Shown: positions 1 through 10,405, counted from the first letter of the stretch. The stretch is 64,000 nucleotides of DNA from Cinclus cinclus (GCF_963662255.1 NC_085046.1:48995797-49059796), one strand, 5' to 3'. Numbers and translations: made by a program. The notes: generated by a model not told the origin, from the sequence alone.

Positions 1-736
1 CCATGGAGTACACAAAGAGAAACCCATCCCCCTTACCTTAGAGCCATTTTGTGATTTTGAGTTTGCATGTAGCCATGGTATCTTCTGAGATATACCAGGA
101 GAAAATATTACAAAGTAAATTCTGTGTACTCAGATACATTTTTCTCTCTTTCTCTTACTAACAACAACATGGGGCCAGGAATGCCTTCCCACCCCTCACT
201 GACCTCTAGCTGATGCATTAGGAACAGCTGTTTGCTCCCTTCAAGCATTAGAGATTGACTCCACTGGTTCTACATAAAGGTGACAAAGAGGGTCAGAGCT
301 GTAAGGCTTCCATGGAAGTCCTATTGGATGTATCACTAGAGAAATCAGAGTGTGTGGGGACATGGTGCTGGATGGCAAAGCAAGAAGCACAGGAACCTTG
401 TTCAATGTGTGAAGGGAAGCATCTGCCCAAATTCTTTCAGATGTGTGGTTTGCTGAGAGAGTGTAAGGCAGAGTGTGAAAGGCAGCAGCAAGGAGAAATG
501 CAGAGTCAAAGCCAGGATAGGAGGCAGAGTGTTAAGCTAAACAACATTTCAGAGCTAAACCCTCACTTTCCTTTGTGCCTTCCTCAGCTGTCCTCAGAGG
601 TTGTCCATCAGTTACACATAGTTTCAGGAAGGGAAAAGAGAGAGCTCTCTGGACATGGAATAAAACATAATTATCCTACAAAATACAGAGCCTGTGATTC
701 TCCAGCAAACATCTTCTCTATTCTGACTATTAGGAG

Positions 737-775
737 GTTTGTCACCGATGTGACAAACTGATGTGTTTGTCACAT
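737..775. repeat. Alternating inverted repeat (three arms)
   Basis: The word GTTTGTCAC occurs at 737-745 and 765-773, with its exact reverse complement GTGACAAAC between them at 750-758. The middle arm can therefore pair with either neighbour: a 9-bp stem with a 4-base loop to the left, or an 11-bp stem (748-758 with 765-775) with a 6-base loop to the right. A direct repeat TAGGAGGTTTG flanks it at 731 and again at about 778. Function is unknown; it may be a chance local duplication and inversion. Confidence 0.7.
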
Positions 776-1795
776 GCTAGGAGGTTTGAGATTTACCTCT
801 TCACAGGAACAGCACCATTCACATAAGCAGCAGTCACAATCCTCTGAGATGCTTTTGTTCCCATTTGGAATGGGCGATGTCCTGACCTCAACACTCCCAA
901 AACAGCCAGAGAGAGGGAAGTTCATGCATCTTCTCTGCTAACCATATACCTGTCCCACAAATTGCAGCCTCAGCAATGAGTGTGGCTGTGGCCCATTTCC
1001 CTGAAGCTCCACCAAGGGAAGCATTGTGCGCAAAGAGCAATGTCCTGCAGACAAGGCAGCACTGAAGGGGGCCACCTTGATTAAACTGGGTTGTTCTGCT
1101 CACAAGTCCTCTGTGCACACTCTTGGTTATGGCTGTTAGTGCTGCAGCAGGGTGACATAAATTGCCTTTTATCTAATTGGAAAACACCCACTGAGTTTAT
1201 AAATACTCATTTAGGCAGGCAAATCAATAAAGGAAATTACAAGCATGAGAATATAGTGCAACTACAGAGCCTGTGTGGGTCCTTTATGCTTTTGCTTAAT
1301 AAAGATTAACTCTTGCCAGTTTTCTGCAATACCCAGACCTCAATAATAGTAGAACTGGTGGATTCTACCCTATAATGGCAAGCTGTAGCTTGCCCTTATG
1401 CATACACCTCAAGGAAGAGAATTAGCCTTTTGTTAATGAGGCTTGAAAACCAGAAGACATTACAGTGATGGCAGAGGAGAGGAAAAACCTCATTTAATTG
1501 TAATAGTTCTGAAGCTGGCAATCAGATTTCTATTAAAAGGAAAAAAAAAAACTGGTTTGCAAAACAACAAAAGGAGCTGTATTTCTATAGAGGTCTGCTG
1601 CTATAAGGCAAATTGCAATGAATTAAATGAGCAGAAAAGTGAGTGCAGCTTCTGAAATTTCAACTTTTCTTGTTCTTTTGCTTCCACGCTGATCAGTGAC
1701 AGTGCAAATCCCGACCCACAGAGTCACCCAAAAAAAAAAAAAATCAGGATTATTAAGAACAATTATATAGTTGTTAAAAACCCCTACATGTTTCA

Positions 1796-1875
1796 AGAAA
1801 AAGAAAAAAAAACAAAAACAAAACAGCAACAAAAACAAACAAACAAAACATAACAAAACAAAAAGAAAAAAAAAT
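1796..1875. repeat. A-rich low-complexity tract
   Basis: An irregular run of A with interspersed C and G (units such as AAAAC and AAAC). It could be a decayed poly-A tail or a simple-repeat expansion; no retroposon body with target duplication is evident next to it. Confidence 0.8.
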
Positions 1876-2937
1876 CCCCATAGTTCTTACAGTTACTTAG
1901 TTCAGGATTAGTTTTATTTCTCTTATTTCTCTTTGACATTCCTTCCCCTAAATCTCCAATCGCTTTCACAACAGGCTTATACTGAGTAGCTTCAGGCAGC
2001 TGAGAAAATAAAAATCCTGCTTAGCAATGTATTTCTCCTCTCACTGTTGCTAATAGGAGTTCTGTGCATAAATCACAGCATGCACTAAAGGGAAAACAGA
2101 TCTTGAAGCCCACGACTATCTTCACCTACTGCTTGATTCTCTCCTCATTTACACTAACGTATTGGCCTCAGGGGGAGCTATTCTGACATATTTCATTGTA
2201 AGCCAGAGGAAAATCTGGTCTCTGTGATTAGAACAGGGAATTTGGCATTTTAGCCTGCTGGCACAGGTCAGAAGGAACTTTCAGAGTAACACAGATTGAC
2301 TTGTTATGTCTTCACAGAAACCAAAGGCATTGGATAGATTAGGACTTGGTTTCCAAATTCAGCCATCCTTCATCTCACCACTACCTGCTGGCCCTTCCAC
2401 ATGGACTTTACATAAGTACAAATAACCCAGTATTTCCTTGCTGGAGTTACAACTGTTTAGAAAAAGGTGTTGGAGGAAATCGATAGGGCTGACAATCACC
2501 CCATGTTCAGGAAGTCTCTCTATCCTCTCCCTGTGAACCACTCACAGCATGGCTGAAGGTGAGTCTGCCAAGGAACCTCTCATGGCCATTGCTATTGGGA
2601 TTATAAAGCTTTCCTCTGTTTCAAGAAAAAAAAACTACCACCAGGATTTTAGGTAAGTTCTTTTATATATAGCAGCTGCAGTTCTTTAATTCATGTTTCC
2701 TTTCCAACGAACATTTTATTTATCTACCTAAATGAGTAAAACCCAAACAGATCTTTTTAAAAAGTACTTTCATTTGCACTTACGTTCAGTTAGAAAAGGA
2801 AATGCGTAATAAAATCAGTGGACTTTTTTTATTAGTTCCTTTTCCTCTTATTGACAAAGTGTATTTTAATAAGAATTTTATCTCCTCTTGCTTGATCCCA
2901 CACTAAAATCATGATCCCATACTTTGGACTTCAGTCT

Positions 2938-2951
2938 GTTGCCATGGAAAT
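2938..2951 (+). promoter_or_regulatory. RFX X-box-like word
   Basis: GTTGCCATGGAAAT differs in only the last base from the well-known RFX-family X-box GTTGCCATGGAAAC. There is no nearby gene or other evidence of regulation, so this is only a motif match. Confidence 0.2.
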
Positions 2952-4424
2952 CATCATAATATCACCAAAAAAGTAGTTCTATGACTTCATTGCAGGATCA
3001 AGGAGAGAGAAAAAGGCTGTATGGGATCAAGTCCTCAAGCAGCAATAGCCTTAGTTATTAACACAAAGAATGAGAACAATTTCGAAAAATACATCAGAGG
3101 CAAATTCACATATGTTTTGCAAAGGTCAAAAAATATTGTCCCTAGAAGGCAAATGCCTTTTGAAGCAGTAATTTCAAAGAGATCCTAAATGCCTAATTTC
3201 TGTCCTTCCAATCTAATCCCACTCACCATTTGAAACATGCCCTTTCTGTGAATAAATTCTGGTCATTTTTCATTCCATCCCTTCCAAATGCCCACTCAGG
3301 ACATCCTCCTCACCAAGTCTGCAGTCCCATTTCAGTAGTGAAAGGGCTGATACTTAATTCAAATGAACTATTTCAACTGAACACAGTCATTTAGTTCAGG
3401 TGGTTTGAGTGGTGGGATGTGACATGTGCCAAATCCAACACCAAAATGGAATTCACACGTGGGTAGCATAACATGTAGACCTGGTAAGCTCTCTCTAAGC
3501 CTAAAAGTACATACTTTCAGACACTCAGTATCCCCAAGACTGCATTTTGCCTCTGAAGAGGTCAAGTAAACTCTCCCATTCATTTTCAACCTCTGCTATA
3601 GCACTTCCCTGTGCTGGTTAAGAGCAAAACAGCCTTTAATGATCTTTAAAGCCATAGAAAGCTTTCTTAAGATGTGGCCAGGCCAATTTCAACAGTTACA
3701 CACAAATTCAAAGGTGCAAATTTTGAGCCCTTCACCTCTACACAACAGTTAAACCTGAAGGTTCATCCAGGACCTTCCATAGGTAGGGCTATGTGAATTA
3801 ATCAAAATTTGCGGGGAAATAAACAATATTAATACTTCGAAAATTTAAACAGTTCAGTGGGTCCTGCATGATGGCAGATGCTACCATATCCTGTTGATGT
3901 AATTTCTGACAGCAGCAGCAACCTTAAAAGAATAATAACCACAGACACACTTTAAGAAATTTTAGAGAAGAGAGTTGTGGCCTTAATAATTTCCTTTCAG
4001 GACATATTTGTTTTCATGAGCTCTTTTCCAGTGATCATTTTGGGAGGGAGCCTGAAGCTGAAGAGAACAGGCACTGCAGCAGAATTCAACTTTAGACTTT
4101 GAGCTTTAACGAGCGTGACCTTCTCGCAGAACCTGCCAGGTTTGGCAGCTCTCTGACAGCTCCTTTCCACACACCAACATCAAACAGATTCTCCCTGCAA
4201 CTCTGTCTCAGGAAGAAAATAGGATTTGCAGTAGTCACAGACAGTACAAAATGTGCTGGAAGAAATATTAGAGAGAGAGAAAAGAAAGCAGTGGTTGACT
4301 GTTTCCTTCGTGGATTCTCTCATTTTCTGATGGATGAAAAACTTATCTTTCCGCTGACCACTAATATGCACACACCATAAACTTGTGATTGCTTATGAAT
4401 TTACACATATGCAACTTAGGTTTC

Positions 4425-4429
4425 TCAAC
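4425..4429. repeat. Target-site duplication, provirus 1 (left copy)
   Basis: TCAAC directly precedes the first base of the 3' LTR and is repeated exactly at 11135-11139 after the 5' LTR. A 5-bp duplication is the footprint of retroviral integrase and fixes the outer borders of the element. Confidence 0.85.
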
Positions 4430-5134
4430 TGTCCAGGTTTGAAAGACAGGTGTTTGCCAAGGAAAGCAGAAAATTCCCCTTGGACTGAAAGAAAATGTGA
4501 TTCTTCTGATTATTATAATTTTGGAATTAAGAGAGCTCTCAGGCAAAGATATGGGGGTAGGAATAACAGTTCTTTACTAGTATATCTAACAAGACAAACA
4601 AGAACAACAACAGTTATGAAATTACCCACAAACAGAACAGTAACTCAGTCCCAGTGTTTTTTGGCTGCAGGCACCTTTTCCCTGAGCTGCAGTTCCCGGT
4701 GCTGGGGGCGGGCAGGACCCGCAGAGCTGCAGGAGGGCTGGGGGTGATGGCAGCGCTGTCCCAGGGGGAGAGAGAGATGGAGAGAGAGAGCCCTCCGCTC
4801 ACGGTGTGGGTCCCAGTATTCAGCAGAGTGCTGGATGGTGGTAGTTCACAGTGAGAAGAGAGCAGAGCAGGGTCCGATGGTGGTTTCCCTACGCTGGGAT
4901 GGCAGAGATGGAGGAGAGGCGGCGATCGTCCTTCTCGTCCGAACTCCGCCGGGGAAATGGGCCGAGGCCCAGCCTTCCGCTTCCTCTTCTGGCTGTTTGA
5001 ATCTCGCGGGGCTTACCTCTTCCCTCCCGTCCCCTCCCCCTTGTCACCAGGGCCCAGTCAACAGGTATCTTAGCATGACAATGGGGAAAATTCCACAGAG
5101 GGAAAAAAAAAAGGGAGAGAACTAACCCTCAAAA
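4430..5134 (-). repeat. 3' LTR of provirus 1
   Basis: Matches the copy at 10429-11134 over its full length with about 3% difference. On the minus strand it ends ...CCTGGACA; its first bases have decayed from TGTTGAGGG (as in the 5' LTR) to TTTTGAGGG. It holds a GA-rich stretch near 4769-4790 and a GC-rich segment with many CpGs near 4900-5010, probably promoter-proximal. I see no canonical AATAAA or clear TATA box. Confidence 0.93.
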
Positions 5135-5160
5135 TTATCCACCCCGAATTTTCCCCTACC
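5135..5160 (-). promoter_or_regulatory. Polypurine tract of provirus 1
   Basis: Directly upstream of the 3' LTR on the minus strand lies a purine-rich stretch containing GGGGAAAATTCGGGG. Its position is that of the plus-strand DNA primer of retroviruses. Two T and one C interrupt it, either by decay or because the true tract is shorter. Confidence 0.6.
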
Positions 5161-5302
5161 ATCATGCTAAATCAAATTAAAATCTTCAAATTATACACAT
5201 CCATACAGTTACAGATACAGGCACAGTATTGTAGGTAGTTCACCCTAAAACAAGGTCTCCTTGGGGTATGCATCGGGTCTTTCCATCCCTTTGCATCACC
5301 TA

Positions 5303-6673
5303 CCAGGTACAACCTGGCCCTTGAGCAAAGACTACCCCACGAATTGGATTGTCTTTGCTGGAGGCAGAGTTCACCCAAACAGTTTTTCCTAGCATTCCTC
5401 TCATGCGCACCACTGGAACCTTGTCCCCATCTGATGTTCTCAAGGGCTCAGACTGGGCAGGGCCTGTTCGATTAGTGGAACCTCGGGTGTTCACTAACCA
5501 TGTGGCCTTTGGTAGATTAATCTCCCAGTTCTTGAAAGTCCCCCCACCCAGTGCCTTCAAGGTGGTTTTAAGCAGCCCATTGCACCGTTCTACTTTCCCA
5601 GCCGCTGGTGCGTGATAAGGAATGTGGTACACCCACTCGATGCCGTGTTCTCTGGCCCAGGTGTTTGTGAGGCTGCTCTTGAAATGAGTCCCATTGTCTG
5701 ACTCAATTCTCTCAGGGGTACCATGTCTACAAAGGACTTGTTTCTCCAGGCCCAGGATGGTGTTGCGGGCAGTGACATGAGGCACAGGGTAGGTCTCCAA
5801 CCATCCAGTGGTGGCTTCCACCATGGTCAGCACGTAGCGCTTGCCTTGGCATGTCTGAGACAGTGTGATGTAGTCAATCTGCCAGGCCTCCCCATACTTA
5901 TATTTGGACCACCGCCCCCCATACCAGAGGGGCTTCACTCGCTTGGCTTGCTTGATGGCAGCACACGTCTCACAGTCATGGATAACCTGGGAAATACTGT
6001 CCATGGTTAGATCCACCCCTCGGTCTCGTGCCCACTTATAGGTAGCATCTCTGCCTTGGTGACCTGAGGCATCGTGGGCCCATCGAGCCAGAAACAACTC
6101 TCCCTTGTGTTGCCAGTCTAAGTCTAGCTGTGACACCTCTATCCTTGCAGCCTGATCTACTTGCTCATTGTGATGGTGCTCCTCATTAGCCCGACTCTTG
6201 GGGACATGGGCAACTACATGACAGACCTTTACGGGTAGCTTCTCTACCCGACTGGCAATGTCTTTCCACTCATCAGCAGCCCAGATTGGTTTTCCCCTAC
6301 ATTGCCAGTTAAATTTTTTCCATCTTTCCAGCCAGCCCCACAGAGCATTGGCTACCATCCATGAATCAGTGTAAAGGTAAAGCTTTGGCCACTTCTCTCT
6401 TTCAGCAATGTCCAGGGCCAGCTGAACGGCTTTGAGTTCAGCAAGTTGACTTGATCCACCTTCTCCTTCAGTACCTTGTGCAACCTGTCGTGTGGGGCTC
6501 CATACAGCTGCTTTCCACTTCCAGTTCATCCCCATGATGCGACAGGAACCGTCAGTGAAAAGAGCGTAGCGAGTTTCATCTGCTGGCAGTTGGTTGTATG
6601 GTGGGGCTTCATCAGCCCAGCTCACTTGTTCTTGCTCCTCTTCATCGGCAAGACCAAAATTTTCACCTTCTGG
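5303..6673 (-). pseudogene. pol: RNase H and integrase segment of pol
   Basis: A 441-codon open stretch counted from a GTG at 6625. RNase H carboxylates are Asp25 (LFTDGS), Glu63 (LAELKAV), Asp87 (LYTDSWM) and Asp157 (EQVDQAA). The integrase zinc finger is His184-x4-His189 with Cys218-x2-Cys221. The integrase core has Asp251 (WQIDYITL), Asp310 (ESDNGTHF) and Glu346 (GKVERCNG), giving exact D,D35E spacing. All catalytic residues are present. The tail GKTVWV to QGPGCTW fits the integrase C-terminal region. TAG at 5300-5302 follows; the frame then runs 19 more codons to the final TGA at 5240. No envelope or accessory frame follows. Confidence 0.93.
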
Positions 6674-6811
6674 CTAGTTTGTAATTATTTCCAAAATCCC
6701 AGGGTGATTTGGGTTTCCGATATGGGCGCGCTGTGTGATGAGGGCAATCCACTTGCTCCATGTGGCATCGGTGGCGTGGTGGGTAGAGGGGACCTTCCCT
6801 TTAAACATTCA

Positions 6812-7579
6812 CCCCAGCACTGGTAGTCGGGGTGCCAGGAGGAGCTGTGCTTCTGTGCCAATCACCTCTGAGGCAGCTTGAACTTTTTCATAAGCAGCCA
6901 AGATCTCCTTCTCTGTTGGGGTGTAGTTGGCTTCAGACCCTCTGTAACTTCGGCTCCAGAATCCCAGAGGTCGGCCTCGGGTCTCACCAGGTACCTTCTG
7001 CCAAAGGCTCCAGGACAAGCCCTTGTTCCCGGCTGCAGAGTAGAGCACATTCTTCACCTCTGGTCCCGTCCTGACTGGGCCGAGGGCTACAGCATGAGCG
7101 ATCTCCTGCTTGATCTGGGCAAAGGCTTGCTGCTGCTCAGGGCCCCAGTGGAATTCGTTCTTCTTGCGGGTGACCAGGTAGAGAGGGCTCACGATCTGGC
7201 TGTACTCCGGAATGTGCATTCTCCAAAAGCCTATGGCACCTAGGAAAGCTTGTGTTTCCTTCTTGTTGGTTGGTGGAGACATTGCGGTGATCTTATTGAT
7301 TACCTCATTGGGGATTTGGCGCCGCCCGTCTTGCCACTTTACTCCCAGGAACTGGATCTCTTGGGCAGGACCTTTGACTTTGCTCTTCTTGATGGCAAAA
7401 CCGGCTCCCAGCACAATCTGGATGATCTTCTCTCCTTTCTCAAATACTTCCATTGCCGTGTTCCCCCACACAATGATGTCATCGATGTATTGCAGATGTT
7501 CTGGAGCTTCACCCTTTTCCAGTACAGCCTGGATCAGTCCATGGCAGATGGTGGGGCTGTGTTTCCACCCCTGGGGCAG
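6812..7579 (-). pseudogene. pol: RT palm-thumb-connection segment of pol, with YIDD box
   Basis: Between the two stops 7595 (TAG) and 7580 (TGA) only four codons remain; the frame then gives LPQGWKHSPTICH and the RT catalytic box YIDD at 7478-7489, the second and third catalytic aspartates of RT. Downstream come IQFLGVKW and ETQAFLGAIGFWR, typical of the thumb and connection of retroviral RT, and a FHWGPEQQQAF stretch at the approach to RNase H. It terminates at TGA 6809-6811; sequence beyond in the same frame still reads as pol (ATDATWSKW), so this is another nonsense lesion. Confidence 0.88.
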
Positions 7580-7597
7580 TCAGTTCCAGGTGTACTA

Positions 7598-8356
7598 CAC
7601 GCCCCTCCAGGTGAAAGCAAACTGAGGCCTGCACTCTGCTGCCAGAGGAATGGAGAAAAATGCATTGGCAATGTCAATGGTGGCGTACCACTTTGCTGCC
7701 TTGGACTCCAGCTCATACTGGAGTTCCAGCATGTCCGGCACGGCAGCGCTCAGCGGTGGAGTCACTTCATTCAATGCACAATAGTCCACAGTCAATCTCC
7801 ATTCTCTGTCAGACTTGCGCACAGGCCAGATGGGGCTGTTGAAGGGTGAGTGGGTTTTGCTGACCACCCCTTGGCCCTCCAGCTCACGGATCATCTTGTG
7901 GATGGGGATCACGGCATCTCGATTTGTCCTGTACTGCCGGTGGTGCACTGTGGAGGTGGCAATTGGCACTTGCTGCTCCTTCACCTTCAGGAGTCCCACT
8001 ACAGATGGGTTCTCTGACAGTCCAAGCAAGGTGTTCAATTGCTTAATGTTTTCTGCCTCTACAGCAGCTATTCCAAAAGCCCACCTGAGTCCCTTTGGGT
8101 CTTTGTAATAGCCATTCCTGAGGAAGTCTATGCCTAGAATACACGGTGCCTCTGGGCCAGTCACAATTGGATGTTTCTGCCACTCCTTCCAAGTCAGGCT
8201 CACCTCAGCCTCCAGCAAAGTCAATTCCTGTGATCCCCCTGTCACCCCAGCAATAGAAACAGGCTCTTCCCCCACATATTCTGATGGTATTAGGGTGCAC
8301 TGTGAACCAGTGTCAACTAATGCCCTATATTTTTGTGGCTCTGATGTGCCAGGACA
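7598..8356 (-). pseudogene. pol: Protease and N-terminal RT segment of pol
   Basis: The aspartic protease signature LVDTGS lies at about 8303-8320 (catalytic Asp-Thr-Gly codons 8306-8314). Counting residues from a GTG at 8275, a flap-like GVTGGSQ follows at residues 10-16, and ILGIDFL at 46-52 matches the C-terminal protease motif. RT fingers and palm follow: SPFNSPIWPV at 143-152, WRLTVDYCALNE at 159-170, and motif A YATIDIANAFFSIPL at 197-211 with catalytic Asp201. The open stretch ends at TAG 7595-7597, just before the rest of the palm. The stop lies where the same frame continues with recognisable RT sequence, so it is a nonsense lesion and not the domain end. Confidence 0.9.
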
Positions 8357-8422
8357 TCAGATCCACACCATCCAAAAGACCCGGTTTTCCCGTGCCTCTC
8401 CCTGGCTAGAGGCAGGGCCCCT

Positions 8423-9139
8423 CTAGCACTGGTTATTATTTCCTTCCTGGGCATACATATTGGAGGTTCCCTCAAGGGGATCTGACAAATCATCTTCCCT
8501 TTTGTAGTACCCTGCATCTTGGTTATGGGAAGTTGAGGCTACCTTCACTTTAGTGGAGCTTCCTGGGTTAGTGTTTCCCTCCCTGAGTTGACGCACCCGT
8601 GCTGCCAGGGCAGAAGTGGGTTTTCCATCCCACCTCCTCGTGTCTTCCCCATGGTCATGCAGAAAAAACCACAGGTCAGCTCGTGGGGTGTACCCTCTAT
8701 CCCTAGCTGGGGGACGTTGGGCTCTAACTCTGGCATCTGTGACTTGCACTGGTGCTGTACTGACCTTCTTCATCTCCTCCCTCATCTCTCTCATCTCGTC
8801 TTTGAGTTCCCTAATCACAGCAGAGACCTGAGCCTGCACTGGGCCGTTCATTATACTCTCAAAATTCCTGAGCCTATTGGCAACAGAACCCACTGTCTCG
8901 TGGTTGGTGTCAGCATTAATGGCTGCAATGAATGTGGTGTATTGAGACGGCCCCAGGTGTGCCAGATTCCACAACATCTGCCCTGTGCACCTGACCTTGT
9001 CGGGGTCATTTTCATGTTGTCCACCCCTCCCAAAGAGTACCTCCATTACTGCCACTTTCCTTAGCTGTTGGATCCCCTCCTCAGCGGTCTTCCAGTGCAT
9101 TCTATGGTGGTGCTCCTGCATTCTCTCTCTATGGACAAA
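8423..9139 (-). pseudogene. gag: gag 3' half (capsid C-terminal region and tail) of provirus 1
   Basis: About 238 codons from the frameshift point near 9140 to TAG 8423-8425. It contains a capsid-like helical region (EEGIQQLRKVAVMEVLFGRG, then VRCTGQMLWNLAHLGPSQY), a charged coiled-coil-like stretch (ELKDEMREMREEMKK) and a basic, Arg/Gly-containing tail. No Cys-His zinc knuckle is seen: the only cysteines are one in VRCTGQ and one at the very end. The beginning is equivalent to the plus-strand sequence at about 63727-64000 of the second provirus. The amber stop is followed in the same frame by 21 sense codons, a TGA, then protease, so Gag and Pol share a frame. Confidence 0.85.
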
Positions 9140-9141
9140 CT

Positions 9142-10329
9142 CTCTCTTACACTCATTAAAAGCCACTCCCAGAGGGAAAGGGGGCCTTGTTCCCTTACGA
9201 ATATGTGATCCACACCTGAGTCCTGGGTCAGGCCCAAATTCCTTGTCTCAGTACCATCCAGTTGCACACCTGTACCCATAAGGTCCCAGACCCGCAGTAA
9301 CCATGTTGTAAAAGCCTCACGGCCCCTTCGCACAACATCTTTACGAAGATTACGGAGACTCTCGTATGACAGGGACTCTGTGACGATCTCAACCTCTGGC
9401 TCCCCTGCTGGTTGTGAGGGCCCTGCTTTCTGATCCTTATTATCCAGGTGCTTTGTTTTTACCTTAGATTTTCTAGTTTCCACGGAGGCAACTGCTGCTG
9501 GCTGTGAGTGCCCTTGCAGTTCAGCTGGAACCTGGCGAGATATAACATCTCTGGGTTCCACTGCTGCACCATCAGGTTCTCCCTCTTTAAGGCAGGGGGA
9601 GAGTTTCTCAAGAGCTGGGGAAAGGTACTCCTTCAGCATTTGGCCCATCTCCTTCACTAGAAACCCCACCCACTCTGGATGGTTCCTTTCTGAGGTGAGA
9701 TCTGGGGCACAATCAGGCTCAGGGGCAACATCCTTAACCTCTGGGGCAGAATCCTTAGTCTCTGGGGCAGGGGCAGGGTAAGGGTCAGGCTCTGGGGCAG
9801 AATCCTTAGTCTCTGGGGCAGAGCCAGGCTCTGGGGCAGGGCCAGGCTCTGGGGCAGAATCCCTATTCCTTGGGGGACGTATCAGGGTTGTTATCCAAGT
9901 CAATCTCCCCTCATCTCGGAATGTTAAATAGAACAGGTTTACAAGGCCTATTAGCAATGTCAGCCACTGTATGATATCATTACTGCTTAGAAGAGATTTG
10001 AACCCCTCAAAAGCTGGTGGAGCAGACCCAAAAAACTGTGTAAGGGGTTGGGACAAAATTTTCCCTGGTGTCATATCCTCACAGTATGTACCATTATTAA
10101 AGTAACCCCAAAAACATACAGTTAGAGTGTGATAGCTCTGAATCCATGTGCCCACCTTCCAGAGGAAGTTAAAGATCCATGAATTTCTCACGTTATCAGC
10201 CCACAAAAGGAACTGGATAATAGTTACAGCAGCCTGAGTTATAGGACCCATGTTCAAGTAAGGGATTGCAAATGGGAGAGATAGAGCTGTGGCCACATGG
10301 AGCCCAAACCACGGTAAGCTGGACAACAT
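9142..10329 (-). pseudogene. gag: gag 5' part: membrane-like N-terminus, Pro-Glu repeat, start of capsid
   Basis: I chose the ATG at 10327-10329; an in-frame TAA lies 15 codons upstream, so no earlier ATG is possible in this frame. Residue numbers are counted from a TTG at 10362, making the ATG codon 12. Residues 12-37, 41-55 and 129-148 are strongly hydrophobic (for example ITQAAVTIIQFLLWA and WLTLLIGLVNLFYLTF), a possible N-glycosylation site NGT is at 90, and cysteines are at 83 and 94. Residues 168-220 are an acidic Pro-Glu-Ala repeat (APEP, APETKD units). A basic Lys/Arg region at 297-312 and a capsid-like segment (LRNLRKD, FTTWLLRVWDLMGT) follow. A one-base loss near 9140, seen against the second provirus, shifts the frame after residue 407; the open frame then continues meaninglessly to 9061. 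The role of the membrane-like domain is not recognised. Confidence 0.85.
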
Positions 10330-10405
10330 GATGCCACCTAACACAAAACTGAGGTAACTCAAGAACTGTTATTCCTTTTTCACCCTTTTCTCTCAATGCC
10401 CTCTG

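Larger units (their letters stand above)
1..4429. other. Noncoding AT-rich DNA, no gene recognised
   Basis: No open frame here resembles a known protein family or shows a convincing exon structure; the longest open frame (255-761, plus) is low in recognisable motifs and is probably chance. The stretch contains the alternating inverted repeat at 737-775, an A-rich low-complexity tract at about 1796-1875 and an RFX-type X-box-like word at 2938-2951, each listed separately. It ends at the target-site duplication of the provirus at 4430. Confidence 0.6.
5240..8356 (-). pseudogene. pol: pro-pol of provirus 1 (protease, RT, RNase H, integrase), broken by stops
   Basis: One reading frame runs from just upstream of the protease active site to a terminal TGA at 5240-5242. 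Internal stops are TAG 7595-7597, TGA 7580-7582, TGA 6809-6811, TAG 6674-6676 and TAG 5300-5302; no frameshift is needed anywhere in these 3.1 kb. Domain order is protease, reverse transcriptase, RNase H, zinc-binding integrase N-domain, integrase core, C-terminal part. Catalytic signatures of each domain are visible (see the segment entries). The frame is the same as that of the 3' half of gag, with TAG 8423-8425 and TGA 8357-8359 in between. In life the product would be a Gag-Pol polyprotein that copies genomic RNA to DNA and inserts it. Class III affinity is judged from motif context, not from an alignment. Confidence 0.9.

Noticed and set aside
255..761. A 168-codon open frame on the plus strand as a possible gene
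   Set aside because: No domain, no splice context, amino-acid composition of random sequence, and it ends in the inverted-repeat region. Probably chance.
5134..5240. Possible short env or accessory gene between pol and the 3' LTR
   Set aside because: Only about 105 bases are available and they hold the polypurine tract; no open frame of note.
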